Positions 1-9,523 are shown, numbered from the stretch's first letter. The stretch is 64,000 nt of DNA from Lachnospiraceae bacterium (GCA_910574885.1 CAJTDD010000008.1:62001-126000); one strand, 5' to 3'. A program made the numbers and translations. Notes: a model not told the origin generated them from the sequence alone.

Positions 1-472
1 CCGCTGTTGCGATTACCCTGTCCGTAATTGTTGAAATTGTCTCGTGGGAAATATCAAACCCATAGATATCTTCAACCGTATCGGCAATATCGCGCTGGCT
101 CATTCCCCTTGCATACATGGACAGCACCTTGTCCTCGATTCCGCTTACATCTTTTGTCCGTTTGGGGATTGCCTTTGGTTTGAAGCTGCCCTCCCTGTCC
201 CTGGGGACGGAAACGTCCATCTTCCCATATGCAGTATTGACAGACTTATGGGAATAACCATTACGCCTGTTCGTGGTATTCTTTTCCCCGCGCTCGTTGC
301 TGCCATATCCCAGATGGGAGTCCATCTCCCCCTGGAGCATGGACTCAAACATGGGGCCGAAGATGTCTTTGATGGCATCCTGCATCTCTTCCCTTGTCTG
401 TGGCTGGTATTCCTCCATGATTGCCTGTGCGATTGCGGCCCCTCTTGTGTTCTGTTTGTTCCTTCGTGCCAT
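1..472 (-). CDS. IS256-family (mutator type) transposase, partial
   Basis: The reverse-complement reading starts MARRNKQNTRGAAIAQ and continues with EEMQDAIKDIFGPMFESML, HLGYGSNERG, the NGYSHKSV stretch and SVPRDREGSF. These are hallmark N-terminal motifs of IS256-family DDE transposases, which catalyse cut-and-paste or copy-out transposition. About 157 residues are visible. The catalytic DDE domain would lie beyond the left window edge, so integrity cannot be judged. An in-frame ATG also exists at 499 (preceded closely by AAAGG) and another at 487. I chose 472 because homologues commonly start with the MARR sequence, but the upstream start is possible. The forward-strand open frame over the same bases is a shadow. 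Confidence 0.85.
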   Translation of the reverse strand, partial: MARRNKQNTRGAAIAQAIMEEYQPQTREEMQDAIKDIFGPMFESMLQGEMDSHLGYGSNERGEKNTTNRRNGYSHKSVNTAYGKMDVSVPRDREGSFKPKAIPKRTKDVSGIEDKVLSMYARGMSQRDIADTVEDIYGFDISHETISTITDRVIATA

Positions 473-531
473 TAGTGCTGTACCCATCCTTTTCTTCATC
501 CTTTCTTTGAGTGTAGCACACTTTATACAGA

Positions 532-585
532 AAAATAAAGTGCGCAGTTAGATTTGTTGTATTTCTAACTTACACACTTTATTTT
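532..585. repeat. Long imperfect inverted repeat near the IS end
   Basis: The left arm 532-552 (AAAATAAAGTG then CGCAGTTAGA) pairs with the right arm 564-585 (TCTAACT then TACACACTTTATTTT), with about 11 nt between and one or two mismatches. It lies upstream of the transposase gene. It could be part of the terminal inverted repeat of the element or a hairpin shielding the transposase from external transcription. Confidence 0.7.
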
Positions 586-632
586 ACACTCCCAGTTTAT
601 CTGAATCGCTATTGATTGTGCTTTATAAGATA

Positions 633-1065
633 CTATACTTGAGAGCAAGCTAGAATTAGAGTCTGACTGACCATTTTTATTTCATTAGTAGCATATTTCA
701 GCAAACGCTTGTCTGTAGATATAAAGTATTCACATCCGGCATATATAGCCGACGCGACATGGCAGGCATCTTTGAATTTCACTCCTGTCTGCATGATTTC
801 TGCCGCTTTTGCTTCAATCATTATCTTGTGTTCGCCTCCTACATATGCGAACGTATTTTTATGGATAAAATCAAGAATAGTATTACGACGCATTTCAAAA
901 GGATTGCAGCCGCATTCATAGCGCAGCAGATGTGATCAATTCAAGTTTTTTATCTTTTATAAGATGCTGAATGTACAGTTTGGACTGCGTCTCTAAAGCT
1001 ATCTTTATTTGAGACTGGTCATCGTATGGTCTATTGTAGCAACACATGTCAAGATAGATTTTCAT
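633..1065 (-). pseudogene. PIN-domain protein (VapC-like), frameshifted
   Basis: The start at 1065 (ATG after AGGAGAG) gives MKIYLDMCCYNRPYDDQ, the N-terminal strand and first acidic residue of a PIN-domain ribonuclease. This frame stops at about 919-921 after LITSAAL. The protein continues in another frame as LRYECGCNPFEMRRN to the stop at 633, including KDACHVASAIYAGC and FISTDKRLLK, the second half of the PIN fold with its conserved aspartates. One extra base (or two missing) near 920 separates the halves, so the intact protein of about 143 residues is not made unless the frame is rescued. PIN domains are usually toxins or RNases. No antitoxin gene is visible next to it. Neighbouring the IS end suggests a decaying accessory patch. 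Confidence 0.8.
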
Positions 1066-1224
1066 CTCAGCTCTCCTTACAAAATGCACAAGGTATTTAT
1101 AATAAGTAGTATAACATGGAGATTTCGCTTTCTGCAAGGGAATTTCTCATGAGCCATCCTTTATCCTAAGAAATGTTAGATAAATTGTAACATCTTAATA
1201 CTTTCTGAAAATTACGGAAACTCC

Positions 1225-1253
1225 TTGACAAACATCTTTACGGTGTCTATAAT
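1225..1253 (+). promoter_or_regulatory. Consensus sigma-A promoter for the valS leader
   Basis: TTGACA at 1225-1230 and TATAAT at 1248-1253 are separated by 17 nt, a perfect vegetative promoter. It lies directly upstream of the T-box leader, so transcription should begin near 1260. Confidence 0.9.
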
Positions 1254-1261
1254 CCTGTTTA

Positions 1262-1587
1262 AAGTTCAAACAACAAATGATTATAGCACAAAGGCGTTGA
1301 AGAAGAGGAGTATGCATAAGTTCGTCCTGACAGAGAGAGTACCCGGTGAGACAGCAACAGGACCGTCTGTTTTACAGGCTGAGAGGTATTTAAGGATTGA
1401 GATGCAGAAGGTAGCTTCGGAGCCGGATAGCTGACCCTTTTGAGCAGGAAGCGTAGGTTATCCCGGAGTCGTTCCCGTTAAAGAATAAGATGAGAGGTAT
1501 AGGAGTCTTTCTTCTATGCAGAATAAAGGTGGTACCGCGATTCGATTGATTCAATCGCCCTTTACACAGTAAAGGGCGGTTTTTTAA
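1262..1587 (+). promoter_or_regulatory. T-box riboswitch controlling valS
   Basis: The leader between the promoter and valS has the architecture of a tRNA-sensing T-box: a Stem I region with a GAGTATGC motif near 1307, a long paired region, the diagnostic T-box sequence AGGTGGTACCGCG at 1527-1539, and an intrinsic terminator at 1556-1586. Uncharged tRNA-Val would stabilise the antiterminator and allow valS expression. A GTA triplet followed by a purine at about 1410 (GAAGGTAGC) could be the valine specifier codon, but I did not fold the RNA, so that assignment is tentative. Small open frames over the leader on either strand are not genes. Confidence 0.93.
1556..1586 (+). terminator. T-box regulated intrinsic terminator
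   Basis: CGCCCTTTAC / GTAAAGGGCG stem with a short ACA loop followed by six T residues, just after the T-box motif. This is the OFF structure of the riboswitch. Confidence 0.92.
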
Positions 1588-1661
1588 TACCTTAAAAATT
1601 ACAGCAGGTACATACGCCCTTAGGTGATACACTGACCAACAAAGAAAGAGAGGAAATGTAC

Positions 1662-4319
1662 ATGAGCCAGAATTTAGAGACGACCTACAATCCGAAAGAG
1701 ATTGAACCTAAGTTATACCAGAAATGGTGCGACAACAATTATTTTCATGCGGAAGTAGACAGGAGCAGGAAACCATTTACCACGGTAATGCCTCCGCCGA
1801 ATATCACAGGAAAGTTGCACATGGGCCATGCGCTTGACAATACCATGCAGGATATCATCATCCGTTACAAGCGGATGCAGGGATTTAACGCCCTGTGGGT
1901 GCCGGGGACAGACCACGCCGCCATTTCCACAGAAGTGAAGGTGACGAACCAGCTAAAGGAAGAAGGCATTGACAAGAAGGAGTTAGGACGGGAGAAGTTC
2001 CTTGAACGGACATGGCAGTGGAAGGAAGAGTATGCGGGAACCATTGAAGGGCAGCTGAAAAAATTAGGCGTTTCCTGCGACTGGGACCGGGAGCGGTTCA
2101 CCATGGACGAGGGCTGCTCAAAAGCCGTAGAAGAGGTATTCATAAGTCTGTACGAAAAGGGATATATTTACAAAGGCTCCAGAATCATCAACTGGTGCCC
2201 AATCTGTAAGACAGCCCTGTCCGACGCAGAGGTGGAGCATGAAGAGCAGGATGGTTTCTTCTGGCATATCAAGTATCCAATCGTAGGGACGGATGAGTTC
2301 CTTGAGATTGCCACCACCCGACCGGAGACCATGCTTGGGGATACGGCAATCGCGGTGCATCCGGACGATGAGCGTTATCAGGGAATCGTCGGCAAGAAAG
2401 CATTATTGCCATTGGTGAATAGAGAAATCCCAATTGTGGCAGATTATTATGTAGACAAAGAATTTGGAACCGGAGCGGTTAAGATTACGCCGGCACATGA
2501 CCCCAACGATTTCGAGGTTGGCAAACGCCATGGCCTTCCGGAAATCAATATCATGAACGACGATGCCACCATCAATGAGCAGGGCGGCAGATATGCCGGT
2601 ATGGAGCGTTACGAGGCAAGAAAAGCGATTGTCAGTGATTTGGAGGAGCAGGGATATCTGGTGAAGGTCGTTCCTCATTCCCATAATGTAGGAACCCATG
2701 AGAGATGTAAGACGACGGTAGAGCCGCTAATCAAGCAGCAGTGGTTCGTGAAAATGGATGAACTGGCGAAGCCGGCCATCGAGGCCATTAAGAAGGGCGA
2801 GCTTAGATTCGTGCCGGAGCGGTTTGACAAGGTGTATCTGCGGTGGCTTGAGAATATCCGGGACTGGTGTATTTCACGGCAGATTTGGTGGGGACATAGG
2901 ATTCCGGCGTACTATTGTGATGAGTGCGGCGAGATTGTAGTGTCAAGAGGAACTCCGGAAGTTTGTCCGAAATGCGGATGCAGGCATTTTACGCAGGATG
3001 AGGATACGTTGGATACCTGGTTTTCTTCTGCATTGTGGCCTTTTTCCACCCTTGGATGGCCCGAGCATACGGAGGATTTGGATTATTTTTACCCGACGGA
3101 CGTGCTGGTTACGGGATATGACATCATATTCTTCTGGGTAGTGCGGATGGTATTTTCCGGGTATGCCCACACGGGCAAATCGCCGTTCCATACGGTATTC
3201 ATCCATGGGCTGATTCGGGACTCGAAAGGCCGCAAGATGAGTAAGTCCCTGGGAAATGGCATTGACCCGTTGGAGATTATTGACCAGTACGGCGCCGACG
3301 CCCTGCGTATGACGGTGATGACAGGAAATGCGCCCGGCAACGATATGCGTTTCTACAACGAGCGGGTGGAGGCAAGCCGTAATTTTGCCAATAAGGTCTG
3401 GAATGCTTCCAGATTTATCCTGATGAACCTTGGGGATAAGGAATTGACGGAGCCTGTGGACTTTAAGCTCCGCCCGGGAGACCGTTGGATTTTGTCTAAG
3501 TGTAACAGCCTGATTCGGGAAGTGACCGAGAACATGGATAAGTTCGAGCTGGGGATCGCGCTGTCGAAGATATATGATTTCCTGTGGGATGAGTTCTGCG
3601 ACTGGTATATTGAGATCGCTAAGTATCGGATCTATCATGCAGGGGAGGATGCCCAGAGCGCAAATGACGCGCTGTGGACGCTGAAAGAGGTGCTGAAGAA
3701 GTCTCTGAAGCTCTTACATCCTTATATGCCATTCGTTACCGAGGAGATTTACAGCAAACTTGTGCCGGAGGAAGAGTCCCTGATGATGTCAAAATGGCCT
3801 GTGTATGAGGAGAGGTATCATTTCCCGATAGCAGAGAATATTGTGGAGCATTACAAGGAGATTATCCGTGGAGTCCGTAATGTGCGTGCCGAAATGAATG
3901 TCCCTAATTCCCGCAAGGCGACGGTGTATGTTGTCTGTGAAGACCAGCAGTTATGCTCTGGGTTAGCGTTCCTGAATAAGTCGGCGGTAATGATGGCGGC
4001 GGCAAATGAATTCATTATCCAGAAGGATAAGTCGGGGATTGCAGACGATGCGGTATCTATCGTTGTCCCGGATGCGACGGTGTATGTTCCGTTGGAGGAG
4101 CTGATTGATTTTGCGCAGGAAATCGAGCGCCTGACGAAAGAGGAGACGAGGCTTTTAAAGGAAATCGCCCGGGCGGAGGGGATGCTTAGGAATGAGAAGT
4201 TCGTGAGCAAGGCCCCGGAGGCGAAGGTCAAAGAAGAGCGGGAGAAGCTTGAGAAGTATCGGCAGATGAAGGAACAGGTAAGCGAACGTCTTATGAGCTT
4301 GAAGGCAAAACGGGCATAG
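1662..4319 (+). CDS. valS: Valine--tRNA ligase
   Basis: A class I aminoacyl-tRNA synthetase that charges tRNA-Val in the cytoplasm and edits mischarged threonine. The catalytic domain shows the HIGH-type motif (GKLHMGHALD, about residue 50) and the KMSKS motif (GRKMSKSLGN, about residue 520). Between them sits the CP1 editing domain (ATTRPETMLGDTAI). A zinc-ribbon-like CDECGEI...CPKCGC stretch follows editing. The C-terminus carries the tRNA-binding helical domain and the ValRS coiled-coil arm rich in E, K and R. The length, about 885 residues, is normal. The ATG at 1662 has AGAGG at a good distance. The ATG at 1656 lies too close to it. Controlled by the T-box upstream. Confidence 0.97.
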   Translation: MSQNLETTYNPKEIEPKLYQKWCDNNYFHAEVDRSRKPFTTVMPPPNITGKLHMGHALDNTMQDIIIRYKRMQGFNALWVPGTDHAAISTEVKVTNQLKEEGIDKKELGREKFLERTWQWKEEYAGTIEGQLKKLGVSCDWDRERFTMDEGCSKAVEEVFISLYEKGYIYKGSRIINWCPICKTALSDAEVEHEEQDGFFWHIKYPIVGTDEFLEIATTRPETMLGDTAIAVHPDDERYQGIVGKKALLPLVNREIPIVADYYVDKEFGTGAVKITPAHDPNDFEVGKRHGLPEINIMNDDATINEQGGRYAGMERYEARKAIVSDLEEQGYLVKVVPHSHNVGTHERCKTTVEPLIKQQWFVKMDELAKPAIEAIKKGELRFVPERFDKVYLRWLENIRDWCISRQIWWGHRIPAYYCDECGEIVVSRGTPEVCPKCGCRHFTQDEDTLDTWFSSALWPFSTLGWPEHTEDLDYFYPTDVLVTGYDIIFFWVVRMVFSGYAHTGKSPFHTVFIHGLIRDSKGRKMSKSLGNGIDPLEIIDQYGADALRMTVMTGNAPGNDMRFYNERVEASRNFANKVWNASRFILMNLGDKELTEPVDFKLRPGDRWILSKCNSLIREVTENMDKFELGIALSKIYDFLWDEFCDWYIEIAKYRIYHAGEDAQSANDALWTLKEVLKKSLKLLHPYMPFVTEEIYSKLVPEEESLMMSKWPVYEERYHFPIAENIVEHYKEIIRGVRNVRAEMNVPNSRKATVYVVCEDQQLCSGLAFLNKSAVMMAAANEFIIQKDKSGIADDAVSIVVPDATVYVPLEELIDFAQEIERLTKEETRLLKEIARAEGMLRNEKFVSKAPEAKVKEEREKLEKYRQMKEQVSERLMSLKAKRA

Positions 4320-4425
4320 CCAAAAGATTGTTAAGGATGGGCTGCATGTGCCGCTTGCATGAAAGGGCGGCGCATGTGGCGGTGTGTTGCGTGAAATATG
4401 GTTTAGCAGTTTCTAAGGGGAGATT

Positions 4426-6606
4426 ATGAAGAAGTTTGGCTCATTTCACAAACTGAAAAATATAAAAAAAGAAGATGTGAAGGCATACTGGAAAGCCAGG
4501 AAAGAGCGGCGGGAGAGGATTCTTGAGGAGAGACGTAACAGCGCATTTGCAAGGAAGATGAAGCCGGTATATCTGTTCATGAACCGGATTTCCCTGCTTC
4601 TGCACGCAGTTTTGGCGTGTGCCATTAATTTTATCATCGAGGCAATTTCCAGACATTCCGCTGTGGAGGCCTGGGAGTATATGACAGGGACGCCGCTGGT
4701 GTTCCTGTATAATGCTTTCATGATATTTGTCACATTTTCTGTGGTCTATCTGGTCAAGCGGAGGATGTTCGTGCGCATCATCATCAGTGTGCTGTGGCTA
4801 GCCCTTGGCGTAGCCAACGGATATATGCTGATGAAGCGTGTGACCCCCTTCAATGCGCAGGATTTCAAGGTGGCAAAAGATGGAATCACTTTGATTAACA
4901 ATTATTTTAACGGGGTGGAGCTGGTAGGCCTTGCCGTCGGAATCGGAGCCGTCGTAATCTGGGTGATTTCCATGTGGCGCCGGGGAGGACAGTATAACGG
5001 TAAGGTCCGCCGCCTGTGGGCGGTGGCCGGCGTGGCTGTCTGGTTCGTGCTGTATGGGATTGTATCGGATTTGGCGGTAGAGAAACGAGTGGTATCCACT
5101 TATTTTGGAAATATTGCATTTGCCTATGAGGATTATGGGCTTCCCTATTGTTTTATGGCGAGTGTGTTCAACACCGGGATTACGGAGCCGAACGATTACA
5201 ATAAGAAGACCATTACGGAGATCAGCAATAACCGGGAGATTACGAAGAGTGAGACGGGGCGCGCGAAAGACGATCTTCCGAATATCATTTTTATTCAGTT
5301 AGAGTCATATTTTGATGTGGCGGAAGCAGAATTTTTTACCACATCAGAGGATGCAAGCCCGAACCTCCGTCATATGTATGAGAATTTTTCTTCCGGTTAT
5401 TTTAAGGTTCCGTCCATTGGGGCGGGAACTGCAAATACGGAGTTCGAGGTTCTGACGGGTATGAACCTCCGGTATTTCGGGCCTGGGGAGTATCCTTATA
5501 AGACGGTGCTCAAGAATCAGGTGAGTGAGAGCGCGGCGACGGCGCTTGCGGCCCTGGGGTACGGAACCCATGCGCTCCACAATAATGGGGGGAATTTCTA
5601 CAGCCGGGCGAAGGTGTTCAATAATGTGGGATTTGACAGTTATACCAGCAAGGAATTTATGAATATCCTGCAGACAACAGAAAATGGATGGGCCAAGGAT
5701 GATATCCTGATTCAGCATATTTTGGAGGCGATGGACACTACAGAAGGGCAGGATTTTGTGTTCGGAATCAGCGTCCAGGGACATGGAGACTACCCGGAAG
5801 AGAGGATTATCGAGAATCCGAAAATTCTGGTGGAAGGGATTGCGGATGAGGGAACGAAGAATAAATGGGAGTATTACGTCAATCAGGTCTATGAGATGGA
5901 TCAGTTTGCCGGAAATCTGGTGAAGGCTATGGAAGAGCGGGGAGAGCCTACGGTGGTTGTGTTCTATGGCGACCATCTGCCGACAATGGGACTGAAGGCG
6001 GAGGACTTAAAGGGGCGTTATCTCTATAATACGAATTACGTGATTTGGGATAATATCGGGCTTCCTAAGGAGGACAGGAATATTCCTTCTTACCAGATTA
6101 TGGCGGATGTGCTGGGGCGGTTGGATATCCATTCTGGCACGGTGTTCAATTATCATCAGGAGCGGCGCAAGACGAAGAATTACCTGGCGGATTTGGAGAT
6201 TTTACAGTATGATATCCTCTATGGGGAGCAGTATGTGTATGACGGAAAGCCTCCGATTACCGAGGGGCATATGGTAATGGGCGTACGGGACGTGACGCTT
6301 CAGAATGTGATCCCCCATCTGGGGGATGGGTACAGCCTTTATGGGGAGAATTTTACCAAGTCCAGCAAGGTATTCGTCAATGGGGAGAAGCAGAAGAGTA
6401 CGTTTTTGAATAATACGAGGATTGATTTGCCGGAGACGGAGTTTTCGGAAGGAGATGAGATTGTGGTCATCCAGATGGGGTCGAGCAATACGGTGTTCCG
6501 GAAATCGGATGTGTATCTGTATCAGGACGGGGAGCTTGCGGTTCAGGAAGGAACGGCGACGGATAAGGATAGGTCTTGGGTGGATCAGTTAGAAGAGGGA
6601 GAGTAA
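4426..6606 (+). CDS. LTA-synthase family phosphoglycerol transferase-like protein
   Basis: A 726-residue membrane protein of the LtaS/alkaline-phosphatase superfamily, which builds polyglycerolphosphate on lipids from phosphatidylglycerol. About five hydrophobic helices occupy residues 45-215. They are followed by an extracellular sulfatase-fold domain beginning NIIFIQLESYFDV (about 285; the Glu is a metal ligand). The GAGTANTEFEVLTG segment contains the expected catalytic threonine. SVQGHGDYP and VVFYGDHLPTMG supply further metal ligands. Past the enzyme domain, a C-terminal segment of roughly 90 residues (DGYSLYGENFTKSSKVFVNG) resembles an IPT/TIG-like beta domain, which is unusual for classical LtaS. 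The N-terminus is a long, very basic cytoplasmic leader. ATG 4426 follows AGGGGAG. Exact substrate is uncertain. Confidence 0.85.
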   Translation: MKKFGSFHKLKNIKKEDVKAYWKARKERRERILEERRNSAFARKMKPVYLFMNRISLLLHAVLACAINFIIEAISRHSAVEAWEYMTGTPLVFLYNAFMIFVTFSVVYLVKRRMFVRIIISVLWLALGVANGYMLMKRVTPFNAQDFKVAKDGITLINNYFNGVELVGLAVGIGAVVIWVISMWRRGGQYNGKVRRLWAVAGVAVWFVLYGIVSDLAVEKRVVSTYFGNIAFAYEDYGLPYCFMASVFNTGITEPNDYNKKTITEISNNREITKSETGRAKDDLPNIIFIQLESYFDVAEAEFFTTSEDASPNLRHMYENFSSGYFKVPSIGAGTANTEFEVLTGMNLRYFGPGEYPYKTVLKNQVSESAATALAALGYGTHALHNNGGNFYSRAKVFNNVGFDSYTSKEFMNILQTTENGWAKDDILIQHILEAMDTTEGQDFVFGISVQGHGDYPEERIIENPKILVEGIADEGTKNKWEYYVNQVYEMDQFAGNLVKAMEERGEPTVVVFYGDHLPTMGLKAEDLKGRYLYNTNYVIWDNIGLPKEDRNIPSYQIMADVLGRLDIHSGTVFNYHQERRKTKNYLADLEILQYDILYGEQYVYDGKPPITEGHMVMGVRDVTLQNVIPHLGDGYSLYGENFTKSSKVFVNGEKQKSTFLNNTRIDLPETEFSEGDEIVVIQMGSSNTVFRKSDVYLYQDGELAVQEGTATDKDRSWVDQLEEGE

Positions 6607-6608
6607 GA

Positions 6609-7919
6609 ATGACATATCGGGAGGCAGTCAGATATATAGAGAAGATTCCTAAGTTCACGAAGAAGCACAGTCTGGAGCATACGAAGGAGTTTTTGAGGAG
6701 GCTTGGGAATCCTGCTTTAGACAGGAAGATTGTCCATGTGGCGGGAACCAATGGTAAGGGGTCTGTCTGTGCATACTTACAGGCGATTTTGATGGCGGAG
6801 GAGAAGAGGGTAGGATTTTTTACTTCTCCCCATCTTGTGTCTGTAAATGAGCGGATACGGGTGAATCATGTCCCGGTTGATGATGCAAGGTTTACTGAGG
6901 TCTTTCATGAAGTGCGAAAGGCTGCGGAGGAGATGGAACGAGAGGGATGGGGACATCCTTCTTATTTTGAGTTTTTGTTCGGTATGGGGATGAAGGCGTT
7001 CGCGGGGACGGATGTGGAGTATATTGTGCTGGAGACAGGCCTTGGCGGGAGGCTGGATGCAACAAACTCGGTGGAACGTCCGCTTCTTACGGTGATTACG
7101 TCCATAAGCCTTGACCATACGGAGATCCTGGGGGATACGATTGAGCAGATTGCCGCGGAGAAGGCGGGAATTATTAAGCGTGGGATTCCGGTGTTCTTTG
7201 ACGGGAGCTGCCCGGCGGCTTCTGAGGTGATTCGCAGAATTGCATTTGAAAAAGGTGCGCCCTGTAGAGAAATATCGAATCATGCGTACGAAATTCAAGA
7301 AGTTACCAGAAAATATATTGCATTTTCCCGGGTGAATGCGTATGATAAAGATGTTATGATACATGTGCCGATGTGTGGGTGCTATCAGGCAATGAATGCT
7401 GAGATTGCCCTCTGCGCGGCGGAGTACCTGCTGGAAGGTGAACAGATTCATGAGGAACGCTGGCAGGAGGCGTTAGCTTCCCTCAGATGGGAAGGAAGGA
7501 TGGAGCGCGTCGCCTTGCATCTGGTAGTTGACGGAGCGCATAATCCGGGAGCGGTGGAAGCGTTCGTGGAGAGCATGAAGGCTCTGGGAGCGGATTCCCA
7601 AGATGGTTCTGTGGTTCTGTTCTCGGCGGTCAGCGACAAGAATTATGAGCAGATGATTGAATGCCTGTGCAGCAATTTGGACGTGAATGCTTTTGTTGTG
7701 ACAGAGGTGGAGGATGCAAGGCGGGTTCCTGCCGAAGAGCTTAGGCGGGTGTTTCAAAAGTATACCAAGAAGAAGGTCGTCTGTGAGGCGGATGTCTGTG
7801 AGGCGCTTCGTGCGGCAGAAGCACAGCGGACAGCGGACGGGGATGTCTATTGCCTTGGTTCTCTGTATCTGGCGGGCATGGTAAAGACGGCAATGCGGCA
7901 GAAGAAGTTTGGAATATAA
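6609..7919 (+). CDS. folC: Bifunctional folylpolyglutamate synthase / dihydrofolate synthase
   Basis: A Mur-ligase-family ATPase that adds glutamate to dihydropteroate and to folates. Visible motifs are the P-loop HVAGTNGKGSVCAYL (about residues 38-52), SPHLVSVNERIRV, the Mur-type LETGLGGRLDATN, SLDHTEILGDT and the C-terminal-domain entry VVDGAHNPGAVEAF. The length, about 436 residues, is normal. The open frame extends 11 codons further upstream into the preceding gene, but ATG 6609 (two bases after that gene's stop) follows GAGGGAGAG and gives the usual N-terminus MTYREAVRYIE. Probably co-transcribed with the gene before it. Confidence 0.95.
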   Translation: MTYREAVRYIEKIPKFTKKHSLEHTKEFLRRLGNPALDRKIVHVAGTNGKGSVCAYLQAILMAEEKRVGFFTSPHLVSVNERIRVNHVPVDDARFTEVFHEVRKAAEEMEREGWGHPSYFEFLFGMGMKAFAGTDVEYIVLETGLGGRLDATNSVERPLLTVITSISLDHTEILGDTIEQIAAEKAGIIKRGIPVFFDGSCPAASEVIRRIAFEKGAPCREISNHAYEIQEVTRKYIAFSRVNAYDKDVMIHVPMCGCYQAMNAEIALCAAEYLLEGEQIHEERWQEALASLRWEGRMERVALHLVVDGAHNPGAVEAFVESMKALGADSQDGSVVLFSAVSDKNYEQMIECLCSNLDVNAFVVTEVEDARRVPAEELRRVFQKYTKKKVVCEADVCEALRAAEAQRTADGDVYCLGSLYLAGMVKTAMRQKKFGI

Positions 7920-7948
7920 GATGGGCGTATAAAGGAGGCATAGGTATT

Positions 7949-8083
7949 ATGCTTGATTTTGAGGAAGAATTAAAGAAGTTCCAGCCGAGCCTGGAAGTGG
8001 AAGATATAGAGAAGGCAATCTATCAGGAGGATTTGACGGACATGACGGATATCCTGCGGGAAGTGATGGAACAGGCAAAGTAG
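7949..8083 (+). CDS. Small acidic conserved-looking protein (44 aa)
   Basis: A 44-residue frame begins MLDFEEELKKFQPSLEVEDI and has an excellent ribosome binding site (AAAGGAGG at 7931-7938). It is acidic and predicted helical, with no signal peptide or membrane segment. It lies 29 nt after folC and 21 nt before the TPR gene, so it is likely part of the same operon. I recognise no domain. The longer open frame starting at 7850 overlaps folC in another frame and is not used. Confidence 0.7.
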   Translation: MLDFEEELKKFQPSLEVEDIEKAIYQEDLTDMTDILREVMEQAK

Positions 8084-8104
8084 AAGAAGGATTGAGGATC
8101 GCAT

Positions 8105-9523
8105 ATGGATTATACAACAAAGCTTTCCTACCAGTCCATGTACTGGTATAACGACGGATTGAAGAAAGCAAAGATTCGGGACTTGTCGGGTGCAATCACG
8201 TCTTTAAGGAAGAGTTTACAATATAACAGGGGAAATATTGCGTCCAGAAACCTGCTCGGCCTGGTCTATTATGGCAGGGGAGACGTGGTAGAGGCGTTAG
8301 TAGAGTGGATTCTGAGCAAGAATTTCCAGTCTCATGATAATATTGCAAATTATTACATACAGAAGATGCGTGAGACGGCGGGAGAGTTAGAGGCGATCAA
8401 CCAGGCTGCGAAGCGGTACAACCAGTCGTTGGATTATTGCAGGCAGAATGGTGAGGATTTGGCAATCATCCAGCTTAAAAAGGCTGTGACGGTACATCCG
8501 TCTTATGTAAAGGCGCATCAGCTCCTTGCATTGATTTACATGCATACGGAGCAGTATACATTTGCAAGGCAGTCCATCCGGACGGCGTATAAGCTGGACA
8601 CCACGGATGAATTTTCCCTGCGCTGTATGCACGAGCTGAACCAGATTCGGCGTGCAAGGAATGTCAAGATTAAGGAGAAGGAGAAGAAGGACAAGCATAC
8701 CGTCACCTATAATCTGGGAAATGAGACGATTATCCAGCCGGTATCTAATAGTATCAAGGACAATGCGGGGCTGCACACAGTCCTGAATATTGCGCTGGGC
8801 CTGGTGGTAGGCGTCGCGGTCATGTGGTTCCTTATCATGCCGACCATCAACGCATCCCGCCAGGAGCGCTCGAACCGCCAGACGGTAGAGTTCAGCGACC
8901 AGATTGCCACCCAGACGGCGCAGATCAGCGCACTGAAAAAAGAACTGGAAGAATACCGTTCCACCAGTGAAGAGACCGAAAATGTACAGGCAACGGCAGC
9001 ATCGACCCAGGAAAGCTATGAAATCGTCCTGAACATGGCGGCCCATTTCCGCGCAGACGATATGGGAGACTCGGCAATGGTGGAAGAATTGTTAAAAGTA
9101 ACTCCGGATTCCCTTGGAACCGTAGGCAGGGAAAGCTACGACGAGATTACCGGCGAACTATTCCCCCGGGTATGTGCCAGCCTATACGGCACGTCACAGG
9201 AAAACTTTGAGGTCGCCAACTACACAGCCGCCGTTACGAACTTAGAGCAGGTGATGAAGATGGACGAAGGCTACGAAGAAGGCGCAGCCTTGCTGCTCCT
9301 CGCCCAATCCTACGAAAAAAGCGGCGACCAGAATCAGGCAAACCTCAAATACCAGAAGCTCGTCGAGAGCTACCCCGACACCGAAGCCGCTCAGACTGCA
9401 AAAGAAGCCTTAGACGCCCAGTCCGGTAACGGCAAGGACGGCGACGAAGGCGCAAACGACGGCGGCGGAAGCGGAGAAGACGGCGGGGACGCTGCCGATA
9501 CAGGCGGAGAAGACGGCGAATAA
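8105..9523 (+). CDS. TPR-repeat, single-pass membrane protein
   Basis: A 472-residue protein. The N-terminal cytoplasmic half has tetratricopeptide-like helices (residues about 15-170: GAITSLRKSLQYN, AIIQLKKAVTVHPSYVKAHQLLALIYM). A transmembrane helix follows at about 225-250 (VLNIALGLVVGVAVMWFLIM), then a coiled coil (about 260-295) and a second TPR block ending in LKYQKLVESYPDTEAAQ. The last 40 residues are a low-complexity Gly/Asp/Glu tail. Codon choice becomes visibly C-richer from about 8870 to the end of the gene than in the first part. Function is unknown; TPR proteins scaffold complexes, and cell-envelope or division roles are possible. Transcription probably ends at the hairpin at 9547. 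Confidence 0.85.
   Translation: MDYTTKLSYQSMYWYNDGLKKAKIRDLSGAITSLRKSLQYNRGNIASRNLLGLVYYGRGDVVEALVEWILSKNFQSHDNIANYYIQKMRETAGELEAINQAAKRYNQSLDYCRQNGEDLAIIQLKKAVTVHPSYVKAHQLLALIYMHTEQYTFARQSIRTAYKLDTTDEFSLRCMHELNQIRRARNVKIKEKEKKDKHTVTYNLGNETIIQPVSNSIKDNAGLHTVLNIALGLVVGVAVMWFLIMPTINASRQERSNRQTVEFSDQIATQTAQISALKKELEEYRSTSEETENVQATAASTQESYEIVLNMAAHFRADDMGDSAMVEELLKVTPDSLGTVGRESYDEITGELFPRVCASLYGTSQENFEVANYTAAVTNLEQVMKMDEGYEEGAALLLLAQSYEKSGDQNQANLKYQKLVESYPDTEAAQTAKEALDAQSGNGKDGDEGANDGGGSGEDGGDAADTGGEDGE

Larger units (their letters stand above)
1..585 (-). mobile_element. IS256-family insertion sequence, one end (truncated by window start)
   Basis: The minus strand encodes the N-terminal part of an IS256/mutator-type transposase starting near position 472. 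Upstream of it is non-coding DNA with a long imperfect inverted repeat (532-585), plausibly close to the element's terminal end. The outer boundary was set at the end of that repeat. No target-site duplication can be judged because the other end lies outside the window. Confidence 0.7.

Noticed and set aside
2943..3638. Long minus-strand open frame of 231 codons opposite valS.
   Set aside because: Composition and position show it is an antisense shadow of the synthetase gene, with no binding site.
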